Shown piece by piece: positions 16,515-24,856 of a DNA stretch of 38,128 nucleotides (the first letter of the stretch is position 1; each line of letters begins with the position of its first letter). The DNA lies in contig JAQBXN010000037.1 in the NCBI GenBank assembly GCA_027625095.1, positions 22,501-60,628 on the forward strand, given 5' to 3'. Origin of the DNA: Planctomycetota bacterium (GTDB lineage Bacteria > Planctomycetota > PUPC01 > JACPCR01). Below the pieces are notes generated by a model. The model searched no databases and had not been told where the DNA came from. It was given only the letters and a program-made list of their open reading frames with translations. A program made the position numbers and the translations under genes.

Positions 16515-17248
16515 GCGAACCCATCATCAAAGCCAGGGCGGTGAAAAAGGTCTACGTTATGGGCGAGGAAAAAGTTCACGCCCTCCGGGGGATCACGCTC
16601 GATGTTGAGCGCGGTGAATACCTTTCCATCATGGGCCCGTCCGGCTCAGGAAAGTCCACTTTCTTCAACATGATCGGTGGACTCGATACACCCACGGAAG
16701 GCGACGTATATATCGAGGGTTACAGGCTGCGCGACTTATCACCCAATCAGCTCGCCTGGGTGCGCTGCAACAAGTTCGGATTCATCTTCCAATCTTTCAA
16801 CTTGATCCCCACGATGACCGCCCAGGATAACGTCGCCATCGCCAGGATCTTTGCAGGTTACTCGCCAGTTGAGGCACGTCACGATGCCGCGGCAGTCCTG
16901 GAGCGCGTTGGACTCGGCCACCGCCTCGACCACCTGCCCGCCGAAGTTTCCGGAGGCCAGCAGCAACGCATCGCCATCGCCCGCGCTCTGGTGAATCGCC
17001 CCGAAATCATTCTCGCAGACGAGCCTACCGGAAACCTCGATCTGAAGACCGGCCAGGAGATCATAAACCTGCTCGGCGAAATGAAGGCTGAACTCGGCAT
17101 CACCATCATTTCCGCCACGCACGACATGAAGATGCTCTCGGCGTCCGACACGGTCCTCTGGATAGACTCAGGCCAGATAGATCGCATGGCCAAGAAGGGC
17201 GAGGTAGAGATTGCAATTGGCACTATAGATGGCGAGACGGTGGCGTAG
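16511..17248 (+). CDS. ABC transporter ATPase, LolD/MacB type (second of two)
   Basis: 245 residues with intact motifs: Walker [10 protein letters not shown] (42-50), Q-loop IFQSFN (Gln94), signature VSGGQQQR (146-153), Walker [10 protein letters not shown] (165-173) and H-loop SATHD (His204). The signature begins with Val instead of Leu, a minor variation. It is coupled to the miniature FtsX gene by a 4-base overlap, with GAGGA before the ATG. It lacks the long N-terminal extension of the first ATPase but shares the run [10 protein letters not shown] and the spacing of all motifs, so they are paralogues. It most likely energises the small permease, or forms a heterodimer with the first ATPase. 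Confidence 0.94.
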   Translation: MSEPIIKARAVKKVYVMGEEKVHALRGITLDVERGEYLSIMGPSGSGKSTFFNMIGGLDTPTEGDVYIEGYRLRDLSPNQLAWVRCNKFGFIFQSFNLIPTMTAQDNVAIARIFAGYSPVEARHDAAAVLERVGLGHRLDHLPAEVSGGQQQRIAIARALVNRPEIILADEPTGNLDLKTGQEIINLLGEMKAELGITIISATHDMKMLSASDTVLWIDSGQIDRMAKKGEVEIAIGTIDGETVA

Positions 17249-17353
17249 GACGCAAAGAGTAATGAGTAAGCTGGGGAGGTTGTCCCTGTAATCTTTGAAA
17301 TTTAGGAGATGGTTCGTTTTTCGTTCCATCCGCGGCACATGGCCGCAACCGAA

Positions 17354-17414
17354 CGTAGTTACAAGCTGCCAGCTTATAAACGACTGGACAGCAAACTGGC
17401 AGCTTGCGGCTACG
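17354..17414. repeat. REP-like intergenic palindrome
   Basis: The arms 17354-17372 and 17396-17414 are complementary at 16 of 19 positions, with an 11-bp perfect core (CAAGCTGCCAG / CTGGCAGCTTG) and a 23-base loop. The left arm also contains a near-perfect small palindrome, AAGCTGCCAGCTT. It sits in the 289-base gap between the second ATPase and the last cluster gene. No T-run follows on either strand, so it is not a typical terminator; a dispersed REP-type element is more likely. Confidence 0.75.
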
Positions 17415-17492
17415 ATAAAACACGCCCACCGCGCATGGTTTCATGAGTGAATCTTCATGTCTCCTGCCTGCGTTCTACGGTCTGCATTTTTC

Positions 17493-17535
17493 GGTCTAAA
17501 GTCTTAGGTCTCTCTTACTCATTACTCATTACTCA
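17493..17535. repeat. Heptanucleotide repeats abutting a start codon
   Basis: Units GGTCTAA, AGTCTTA, GGTCTCT (17493-17513) are followed by TTACTCA three times in perfect phase (17515-17535). The ATG at 17538 follows after two bases, so the gene has no Shine-Dalgarno. An inverted partial copy (AGTAATGAGTAA, 17259-17270) lies just after the stop of the preceding ATPase. Confidence 0.85.
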
Positions 17536-17537
17536 TT

Positions 17538-18407
17538 ATGTTTTCCTGGGATGGCGTCACTTTTGAGGTCCCCACCACCTGGAACCTGAGCGTCTACAAA
17601 TTCATTAAGAAGCTGACGAGGGTAGAGTTTGAAGATGACTACACCATTCGACTCGAGGCAGAGTGGGTTCGCCCCAAAGGAGAACTGGATGTGGAGAAGG
17701 TCCAGCGTCGCTACAAGCTGCAGTCTCAGAAGCTGACTAAGGATGCCGAACGTGTTGAATCGCTCCAAGACCTGCCGCCCGGATGGGTGGCATCGAAATA
17801 CTCGTTAGCAGAAGAGCAGCAACTGGTCACGGCAATCTTCATGGAGCCGGATTCCAGACTGTTTGCTTTTTTCATTGTCTATTTCGAACCGGAAGACAAA
17901 GAGTCGCCGGAGGCGGTCATCCGCACCATCTGCGAGACTTTCGTCATTCAAGAGGGCGAGATTCGCCGATGGCAGCTTTACGACATCGATCTTTCGACAC
18001 CCATTGATTTCCAACTGGCAGGCACAGACTTTCAAACCGGACTGAAAAAGATGACCTTCAGTTGGGAACGGCGCCGGTTCATGATCGCCTTCGTAAACCT
18101 TGCCGACATGGTTTTGAGAAAGCACTCAAAAGAAGAGTGGCTGGTCCGGTTTCTGAATTCGAGTCGATTCGCCCGAAGCGGATATTTCTATCTCAAAGAA
18201 GCGGGCATCGAGTTCCGCCGTCGCAAGCGCCACAAATTCGGGCACATTGAAGAACTCCTCCGACGCTGCACGCTTTATAAGTGGGGGTGCATGTACGATG
18301 CAAGAATGAATCTACTGATCCCGTGGGTAGTCAATTATCGGAAGCCTTCAGATATGGAGAGCCTGAAGGCCATTCTCATCAACGAAAGTCAGCAGATCGA
18401 AGTCTAA
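17538..18407 (+). CDS. Soluble protein of unknown family, last gene of the ABC/OPT cluster
   Basis: 289 residues beginning MFSWDGVTFEVPTTWNLSVY. There is no signal peptide or membrane helix, so it is probably cytoplasmic. The first half alternates beta strands and short helices and contains a phrase (QDLPPGWVASKYSLAEEQQL) typical of small cystatin-like or PsbP-like folds. The second half begins with another strand-rich unit and is basic (RRRKRHKFGHIEELLRRC), ending in a possible helix-strand unit with two Cys (CTLYKWGC). I recognise no family. It reads in the same direction as the ATPases but is separated by a 289-base gap with repeats, so membership in the cluster rests on orientation and shared repeat type only. 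Start by ATG at 17538, directly after heptamer repeats. Confidence 0.8.
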   Translation: MFSWDGVTFEVPTTWNLSVYKFIKKLTRVEFEDDYTIRLEAEWVRPKGELDVEKVQRRYKLQSQKLTKDAERVESLQDLPPGWVASKYSLAEEQQLVTAIFMEPDSRLFAFFIVYFEPEDKESPEAVIRTICETFVIQEGEIRRWQLYDIDLSTPIDFQLAGTDFQTGLKKMTFSWERRRFMIAFVNLADMVLRKHSKEEWLVRFLNSSRFARSGYFYLKEAGIEFRRRKRHKFGHIEELLRRCTLYKWGCMYDARMNLLIPWVVNYRKPSDMESLKAILINESQQIEV

Positions 18408-19059
18408 AGACCATGAGGCTACTTGAGACGGCTTGAAGCTCCCAAGAGGCCCTGGTGGCCAGAGAGAGAGCCTTACTGTTCTCCAAGTTCCTGATTCCCG
18501 TTTTCTGACGCCCTGCCTCCGGGTTTGGAAATCGGCATCCCATACAACATCACCTCCATTGCTCGCCTTGCCTGGAGTGCCTGAAATTCTTTCAATTTTT
18601 GGATATGGCCGAACGGCATCTGCGAGACGCTGTAGGGCGTGCGGAAAGCCGCATCTCTATGGCTCTGCCCTTCTTCTTCAGGCGGTTTGATGAAGCCGTA
18701 TGCATCCCGGACGAGATTCGGATGCAGCCAGCCATCCGAATTGGATGGACTTCCCTGTGCCATAATTCCTGCTTGTATTCATCGGGTCCGTGAGACCCAG
18801 GTTGAGGGAAACTGAATACTGAACAGGAGGTGGAAGGGGGGCACGTGTAGGAGGGCGGCCGGGACTGGCCAGGCAATTCCGGAGTTGAATTTTAGCCTGA
18901 CATAAAACCAGCTTTTAGATTATCGAAGGGTCTCGAAAAACTTTAGCGGTTTCGATCATTTTAAGGGGTTCGCACTCTCAATCCGCTCTGGTAACTTTGC
19001 AGCAGCAGCCCCAGCCCATATATTCCCAGTTCCTTCATTCCTCTCATCTGAAAAGCATT
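18408..19059. other. 652-base stretch without a confident gene
   Basis: Several short frames overlap here on both strands and none matches a family I know. The best one is the minus-strand frame at 18473-18763, listed separately. I see a 5-bp hairpin (GGGTC / GACCC around 18785) and an AT-richer stretch at about 18895-18970 that could hold the promoter of the downstream small genes. I cannot name a -35/-10 pair with conviction. Confidence 0.5.
18473..18763 (-). CDS. Possible small hypothetical protein (weak)
   Basis: A 96-residue minus-strand frame starting MAQGSPSNSDGWLHPNLVRD, with AGGA 4 bases before the ATG on that strand. The composition is Gln/Pro/Arg-rich without a signal or membrane segment. 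A second overlapping minus frame and two plus frames cover the same bases, so this may be a decayed gene or chance. The only points in favour are the Shine-Dalgarno and the otherwise empty gap. Confidence 0.22.
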   Translation of the reverse strand: MAQGSPSNSDGWLHPNLVRDAYGFIKPPEEEGQSHRDAAFRTPYSVSQMPFGHIQKLKEFQALQARRAMEVMLYGMPISKPGGRASENGNQELGEQ

Positions 19060-19230
19060 ATGAATAAGCGAGACAAGAAACGGCTCGAAGTTCTCAAAAA
19101 GCTCAAACAACGATTTCAACTGCAAATCGCCGGAGCGAAAAAGCAGGAAGTCGAGGTTGACGAGGTAGCAAGTCTGGAGAGGGAACTCGCCAAGATTGAC
19201 GAAGAAATCACAAAGCTCAAAACCGAGTAG
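19060..19230 (+). CDS. Tiny basic/helical protein of planctomycete type
   Basis: 56 residues from the ATG at 19060; the frame is open further upstream but the conserved-looking part starts at MNKRDKKRLEVLKKLKQRFQ. A Lys/Arg-rich N-terminus is followed by an amphipathic coiled-coil helix (EVDEVASLERELAKIDEEIT). I recall very similar short proteins in planctomycete genomes, all of unknown function, but cannot give a family number. It ends 3 bases before the HEAT-repeat gene, so they are likely co-transcribed and perhaps act together. The charge pattern would suit nucleic-acid or ribosome contact; that is inference. Confidence 0.75.
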   Translation: MNKRDKKRLEVLKKLKQRFQLQIAGAKKQEVEVDEVASLERELAKIDEEITKLKTE

Positions 19231-19233
19231 GCT

Positions 19234-19617
19234 ATGAACAACTTCGAAGAGCTGAGGCAGACCATCCGGACTGGTAGTGCCGAAGAGAAGTACGAGGCGG
19301 TACTCAAGCTGTCAGAATGCGATGGCGATCCAGTTACCGTTGTGGACTACCTTCTGAAACTCATGGAATTGGCGGACGAGAGTACCCTCGGTGCGGCCAC
19401 CCGAGTCTGTTCCCGTCTCGGGTCGAAAGCGATACCATCTCTCATCGCTACAATCGGTAGCGAAAACGTGCGAATTCGATGGAGAGCCGCCAAGGCCCTG
19501 GGAGAGATTGGCAAGGACGCAGAAGCTGCATTGCCTGCTCTCAAAGCGGCCCTGGAGGATGAAGAAAAGAGAGTCAGGATTTGGTCGGCCAAGGCGATAA
19601 AGCAAATTTCCGGTTAA
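19234..19617 (+). CDS. HEAT-repeat protein
   Basis: 127 residues, all helical. Residues about 65-125 are two typical HEAT/PBS-lyase-type repeats: SKAIPSLIATIGSENVRIRW, then RAAKALGEIGKDAEAALPAL and KAALEDEEKRVRIWSAKAIK. The earlier part (MNNFEELRQTIRTGSAEEKY) is a more divergent repeat. There are no catalytic residues; such domains bind proteins. It has no signal peptide, so it is cytoplasmic. It sits 3 bases after the tiny basic protein and 25 bases before the large propeller gene, consistent with one transcript. Confidence 0.85.
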   Translation: MNNFEELRQTIRTGSAEEKYEAVLKLSECDGDPVTVVDYLLKLMELADESTLGAATRVCSRLGSKAIPSLIATIGSENVRIRWRAAKALGEIGKDAEAALPALKAALEDEEKRVRIWSAKAIKQISG

Positions 19618-19642
19618 CCGCACCACTGCAAGTTCAAATAAC

Positions 19643-22600
19643 ATGACTGAGCGAATCCTGAGTGCCTTCCTAATTTGCACCACTTGCACAGCCGGCGACT
19701 GGCCGACCTATCAGCATGACAGCCTTCGGAGCGGAAAAACCGATGAGAAGTTGGAAACAGATGACCTGGGCGTCATCTGGACTTTTCGTTCACCGCTTCC
19801 ACCGCAACCCGCCTGGCCTGGGCCGGCCAGATGGGATGCCTATGCGCGCATCCAGGGTCTTCGATCTCTGAGAAACTATGACCCGGTGTTCCACACGGCG
19901 ATCTCCAATGGGGGCGTCTACTTCTGCTCGAATTCCGATGACTCCGTTTATTGTCTCGACGCAGAGACCGGAATTGTTAAATGGACGTTTTGCACGGACG
20001 GGCCGGTTCGCAGTGCCCCAACGGTCGCGGGTGGGAATGTCTATTTCGGCTCTGATGACGGCAATGCGTACTGCGTGAACGCGGAGTCCGGCAAATTTAT
20101 CTGGCGTTTCAATCCCAATCCTGATCACCAGTTGGTTATCAACAATGGCCGGCTGATTTCTTTCTGGCCGTGCAGGACCGGCATCGCTGTGCGGGATGGC
20201 ACTGCCTACTTTGGGCATTCTCTTCTTCCGTGGAAGGAATCCTATCTGTGCGCGGTCAACGCAGAGACGGGTAAACCCGAGGGCCCCGGCAGGTACATCC
20301 AACGGCTGGAATCTCAAACCATGGAGGGCGCCATCCTGGCATCCGAGCAAAGGCTTGTGCTCCCTCAAGGCCGGGTTGCCCCCCTGCTGTTCAGTCGCCT
20401 TACCGGCAAGCCCGCCGGCAGCCTCAAGGGTGGTGGAGGTTCGTTCGTTCTGCTCGCCGGAGACAACACGGTGATACACGGGCCGGGCACGCCGAAGAAG
20501 GGCAACAACATCATCAGCAGTGACGCTGACACACGCGAGACCATCGCCACCTCGCGCGGCAACGCCATGATCGTTAATGACGGAATCGCCTACATTCTGG
20601 ATGACACAACACTCTCCGGTTTCGATCGGACAAACAATAAAAATCTCTGGCGGGCGCCGTGTGATGCCTCCCTCGCATTGATTCTGGCCGGTGACATCCT
20701 CGTGGCTGGAGGGGCGGGAAAGGTTTCAGCCTTTCACGCTGCCGATGGCCGCAATGCCTGGTCTTCCAGAGTTCATGGCAATGCATTCGGTCTCGCTGTT
20801 TCGAATGGGGCGCTCTATGTCAGTACTGATGAAGGCCACCTTTACTGTTTCCGAAAGGGCGGAGAAAAAGAAATCCTTGCGAAGAGACAGTTCTCTGCCG
20901 ATGACTCCGTGGAAGAGCCGGAACAGGCGGCCGAACTTTCTCCCATCCCCAAGGTCAATGAATCTGGTCTGCAACATCGCTGGGTGTTTCAGAATGAAGC
21001 GGTCATCGGACCGGACGTTCGAAATCTCGTGGCAGAGGGCAGTGCCACGATTCTCGGCGAGTCGAAACTCCGCACATTGGGAAAGATTCAAGCGCTTGAA
21101 CTTGACGGCAAGAACAGCGTGATGGTCGCCAACCATTTCAACAAAGTGCCGCATCCCATTCGCACCATCACGGCCGAGGCGTGGGTGCAGGTGAATCAGC
21201 CGTTGCGCTGGGGCGGTATCGCGGGGGCTGTCCAGGATAATGGCGACTACGAACGTGGCTGGATTCTTGGGTTTGCCGATTCAAGTTTTAACTTCGCCGT
21301 CTGCGGAAAGGAAGGGCCAGGCAAATTGACTTACGTTCTGGCCAAGACCACCTTTACGCCTCACAGGTGGTATCACGTGGCAGGCAGTTACGACGGTAAA
21401 GAGATACGAATCTACGTAAATGGGAAGCTCGAAAATGTTTCCCTCGATCAGAAGGGCGATATCAATTATCCACCACAGGCGTTTTTCGAACTGGGTGCGT
21501 ACCACGATAAGGATGAGTACGTCCGGACCAGCGGGCTGCTCCGTGAAGTTAGAATCTACAACATCGCTTTAAGCGAGGCAGACATCCAGACCCACTTCAA
21601 GGAGGGAGAAAAGATTCTTCCAGCAAGCCAGCAGTCCATTGAACTGGCGCTCGGCCCGTTCCATGAATTCGACAGTCACAACAGCGCCGTGGTGCGATGG
21701 CAGACTCTCAAGCCGATGCCGACATTTCTGACCTACTCGGATAGCGAAGGCAAGTGGAAGATCGACGACCCAGTAATGAAGACCAGCCATGAGGCCCGCC
21801 TGACAGATCTGCATCGTAACCGCCTCTACCGCTATTCGATTCGGAATACCAACACAGAATTTGAACTGGACACTCACTTTAATTTCAAAACCGAAACCGA
21901 TCTTAGGAATGTCCCCAGTGACATCCCTTTTGCCAACATCGCTTCTGAAATCGTTCGATCAACACAAATAGACAAAGGCATCTGCGTAGACCTGGCCGCA
22001 GGGGATGGCAGCCTGGCACTCGAACTAATCAGGCACACCAATTTACGTGTGATCTGCTTCGAACAGGACAGGTCAAAAATCGAAGAGGCTCGGAAGCGAT
22101 TCAAGGACGCCAGACTCTACGGCAGCCGAGTCACCATCCATCACGTGAGCCGTCTACAGCAACTGCCCGAAAAATTCGCCAACCTCGTAGTTTCTCAAGC
22201 ATGCCTGGAATCGGCCGACCAGTCATTTGATGTCAGGATACTGAAGATCCTGCGGCCATCGGGTGGCGTTGCTCTTGTGACTTCAAATGTTTCCGGAGGT
22301 GATCTCAAGAAAACAGGAATGAATATTGTCGCTCTGGAATCCGCCGCTTTGCCTGGCATCCGAAAAGTCGTTCGTCCTTCAGTGACAGGCGGTGGCGAAT
22401 GGTCTCATCTGTACGGGAGCGCGGACAATTCGGCATTCGGCGGGGAGACCCTCGCCGGAGCCAGAAAGAGTGACGATTTAGAAGTCCAATGGCTCGGGCA
22501 TCCCGGCCCGCGCAATCAAGCTGACCGCAGTGGGCGAAAGCCAGCACCGCTGGCAATAAACGGTCGGCTCTTCATCCAGGGCCATCATCGGATAATGGCG

Positions 22601-23719
22601 CTCGACGCTTACAACGGGACCGTGCTCTGGACACTTGGATTACCCAATTTCGAAAGATTCAACATGCCCCGGGACTGTAGTAATTGGTGCGCGGATGAAG
22701 ACCACATATTTGCAGCCATCCGAGGCAGGTGCTGGGTTATAGACGCGGTGAATGGACGAAATCACAAGCAGATCAATGTCGTTCCGGACAACCGGAAATC
22801 TTGGGCTTTTGATTGGGGATATGTCGCCAGCCACAATGAACTACTCATCGGCAGCGCGGTGATGAAGAATTCTTCGTACACGAATTTCTGGGGAAATGCG
22901 GGAGAGGGATGGTACGACGCGAAGACAGGGCCGATTAACAACAAGGTCTGCAGTGACAATCTATTCGCTGTGCAAAAAACAGATGGGAAGACGGTCTGGG
23001 TTTATCAGAACGGACTCGTAATCAATCCCACGATCACCATCGACGATGAAAAGATTTACTTCGTTGAAATCCGCAACGAAAAGGCTATCGCCTCACAGTC
23101 GCGTTGTGTCGGAATGATCGAGATGTGGCAAGACCAATTCCTCGTAGCACTCGACGCTTCAACCGGCCGCAAGCTCTGGGAAAAACCTATCGACACCCCG
23201 GACGGCGAAGTCACCTTTTACATGGCCTACGGAAGCGGCAGGCTTGTGATCTGCGGCTCGCGCCCTGAAGGCAAGAAAGGCTATTACAGTCTGGATACTT
23301 TCAGTGCGGCCGATGGCGATCCTATCTGGCAGACCACCTTTGAATGGCCGAATAAGGGGCATCACGGATCTCACATGTCTCGGCCGGCAATGGTGGGCAA
23401 CCTCCTCGCCGTTCGGCCCAGGCTGTTCAAATTGGACACTGGTGAGCCCCTGCCTGGAAATATGCCTGGAGGCGGATGCGGGACTTACGCCGCAACAGAA
23501 CATGCCTTCCTTTTCCGCGCCACCACCATCACCATGTGGGATTTTAAGGATGCCCGGGCCAGTCAATGGAATCGCCTCCGTCCGGATTGCTGGATCAGCA
23601 CCATTCCCGCCGGCGGCATGCTTCTCGCACCCGAAGGAGGCGGCGGCTGCAGTTGCGGGAACTGGATGGAAACCTCTATCGGTTTTATGCCGAGGGTTGA
23701 CCACAATCCCACCCCATGA
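19643..23719 (+). CDS. Exported double PQQ-type propeller with LamG, FN3-like and methyltransferase-like domains
   Basis: 1358 residues with a short N-terminal hydrophobic segment (LSAFLICTTCTAGDW) as probable signal. The first PQQ-like propeller (about 20-430) has repeated blades such as DDSVYCLDAETGIVKWTF and DGNAYCVNAESGKFIWRF. A LamG/concanavalin-type jelly roll lies at about 485-650 (TAEAWVQVN ... RWYHVAGSYDGKEIRIYVNG). A beta-sandwich like the FN3-type N-domain of metallophosphatases spans about 665-750 (LYRYSIRNTN). A Rossmann methyltransferase-like domain covers about 759-889, with motif I VDLAAGDGSLALEL (about 782) and acidic motif II FEQD. A second propeller runs from about 919 to the end (DAYNGTVLWTLG, DASTGRKLWEKP). 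No haem motif (CXXCH) is present, so it is not a classical quinohaemoprotein. Planctomycetes have many such propellers of unknown substrate. No Shine-Dalgarno is visible. Confidence 0.88.
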   Translation: MTERILSAFLICTTCTAGDWPTYQHDSLRSGKTDEKLETDDLGVIWTFRSPLPPQPAWPGPARWDAYARIQGLRSLRNYDPVFHTAISNGGVYFCSNSDDSVYCLDAETGIVKWTFCTDGPVRSAPTVAGGNVYFGSDDGNAYCVNAESGKFIWRFNPNPDHQLVINNGRLISFWPCRTGIAVRDGTAYFGHSLLPWKESYLCAVNAETGKPEGPGRYIQRLESQTMEGAILASEQRLVLPQGRVAPLLFSRLTGKPAGSLKGGGGSFVLLAGDNTVIHGPGTPKKGNNIISSDADTRETIATSRGNAMIVNDGIAYILDDTTLSGFDRTNNKNLWRAPCDASLALILAGDILVAGGAGKVSAFHAADGRNAWSSRVHGNAFGLAVSNGALYVSTDEGHLYCFRKGGEKEILAKRQFSADDSVEEPEQAAELSPIPKVNESGLQHRWVFQNEAVIGPDVRNLVAEGSATILGESKLRTLGKIQALELDGKNSVMVANHFNKVPHPIRTITAEAWVQVNQPLRWGGIAGAVQDNGDYERGWILGFADSSFNFAVCGKEGPGKLTYVLAKTTFTPHRWYHVAGSYDGKEIRIYVNGKLENVSLDQKGDINYPPQAFFELGAYHDKDEYVRTSGLLREVRIYNIALSEADIQTHFKEGEKILPASQQSIELALGPFHEFDSHNSAVVRWQTLKPMPTFLTYSDSEGKWKIDDPVMKTSHEARLTDLHRNRLYRYSIRNTNTEFELDTHFNFKTETDLRNVPSDIPFANIASEIVRSTQIDKGICVDLAAGDGSLALELIRHTNLRVICFEQDRSKIEEARKRFKDARLYGSRVTIHHVSRLQQLPEKFANLVVSQACLESADQSFDVRILKILRPSGGVALVTSNVSGGDLKKTGMNIVALESAALPGIRKVVRPSVTGGGEWSHLYGSADNSAFGGETLAGARKSDDLEVQWLGHPGPRNQADRSGRKPAPLAINGRLFIQGHHRIMALDAYNGTVLWTLGLPNFERFNMPRDCSNWCADEDHIFAAIRGRCWVIDAVNGRNHKQINVVPDNRKSWAFDWGYVASHNELLIGSAVMKNSSYTNFWGNAGEGWYDAKTGPINNKVCSDNLFAVQKTDGKTVWVYQNGLVINPTITIDDEKIYFVEIRNEKAIASQSRCVGMIEMWQDQFLVALDASTGRKLWEKPIDTPDGEVTFYMAYGSGRLVICGSRPEGKKGYYSLDTFSAADGDPIWQTTFEWPNKGHHGSHMSRPAMVGNLLAVRPRLFKLDTGEPLPGNMPGGGCGTYAATEHAFLFRATTITMWDFKDARASQWNRLRPDCWISTIPAGGMLLAPEGGGGCSCGNWMETSIGFMPRVDHNPTP

Positions 23720-23972
23720 GACGCAAACAATATCCATCATAATCTCACTCTTGATCTCTGTTCTCATCTGTCAGCCTTCTTGATCAGGGATTACAGATCT
23801 GCTTCTGAACTTCTGCGGGTCGCGCGCGTGTACCTTCCTCATACACAGGAGGAAAGAGTGATAACGGAGATGTCCTTAAGTGATTACTTTCTGTCTCTGT
23901 TCCCTCCATTTTCTCCTGTTAAAATGCTGGGTTGCGGCCACAAGGCGGCGGTAGGATTGAGATTGTGGTTGA

Positions 23973-24722
23973 TCAGTCCGAATTCCCACCATCCAAAACC
24001 TCATCAATCAGTTCCTTCAATCTGAAAAGAACCGGCCCAGGGATCATGTGGGGACCCATGAACGGCATGAATTCCACTTCTATGCCTGATTCCAGCAGAA
24101 ACTCTCGAAGCCACTCGGCTGCGACGAATGGCAAAATGGGATCCATTTTTCCGTGGCTTTGGATGGCCTTCATACCCTTGCGATTCGGAGAGAGTTCTTT
24201 CCACCGATCAAGAGCTATCAAGGTACCGGACATCTGAAACAAAGCGGCCGGATTCTCCTCCAGATGGAACACTACATCCGCCATCTGCATCGCACCTTGT
24301 GAAAATCCGCCGAGAATGATCTTGCTCAGCGGAAGCGAGGTCTCTTCGCAGACTTGATGCACCACTTCCAACACGAGGTCCCGTGACTCATCCATCCCGT
24401 CGGGAATGCTTCTTACGATACTTTCGAAGTCGCCCGACTCAGCGAGTTCTACTAGGTCGGAAACCCTGAGCGGCCACCAGGCGCGACCACCGGGAATGCC
24501 AGCCGCTTCCAATGAGATGGGCGCTTCTGGAAAAATAAATCTCACACGATCTGCCAGTCCTTCTTCCATGCCGAGCACGTGATGACCTATACCGATCAGG
24601 TCGTCCCCAGGTGCTCCGTAGCCGTGGCAGAGAATTACCGCGGCCTGGGGCGATTTTGTCCCAGCGTCTCCGTTTATTTCAATACAGTTCAGTTTCCCAA
24701 TAGTTCTTCTTAGTGTTCCCAT
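23973..24722 (-). CDS. Phospholipase/carboxylesterase-type alpha/beta hydrolase
   Basis: 249 residues, no signal peptide. The catalytic triad of the esterase YpfH / carboxylesterase (Abhydrolase_2) group is complete: nucleophile in GGFSQGAM (Ser141), Asp in SHGKMDPILPF (Asp194) and His in FMGPHMIP (His225). The oxyanion strand HGYGAPGDDL follows VILCHG near residue 33. FIFPEAP and GGRAWWPL are also typical of the group. It should hydrolyse short-chain esters or acyl-thioesters in the cytoplasm; the substrate is unknown. It stands alone, convergent with the propeller gene and divergent from the thioredoxin-like gene. Start by ATG at 24722, with a weak ribosome site. Confidence 0.92.
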   Translation of the reverse strand: MGTLRRTIGKLNCIEINGDAGTKSPQAAVILCHGYGAPGDDLIGIGHHVLGMEEGLADRVRFIFPEAPISLEAAGIPGGRAWWPLRVSDLVELAESGDFESIVRSIPDGMDESRDLVLEVVHQVCEETSLPLSKIILGGFSQGAMQMADVVFHLEENPAALFQMSGTLIALDRWKELSPNRKGMKAIQSHGKMDPILPFVAAEWLREFLLESGIEVEFMPFMGPHMIPGPVLFRLKELIDEVLDGGNSD

Positions 24723-24856
24723 GTCTTAACTTTTATCCACCCGCTGATTGTGGTTTAAATTTGGTGCAAGTTTCACTTAACATCGCTGATTCCAGCAGGC
24801 AAACCAGAGTTCAGTAGAATCCACCGCTTTCGACTTCCACTTCCCCGATCCACATC

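Noticed and set aside
17354..17414. Rho-independent terminator of the second ATPase gene
   Set aside because: No T-run follows the palindrome in the direction of transcription and it lies more than 100 bases after the stop.
19643..23719. Quinoprotein alcohol dehydrogenase
   Set aside because: The blades are PQQ-like, but there is no CXXCH haem motif and the LamG and methyltransferase-like insertions differ from the dehydrogenases.
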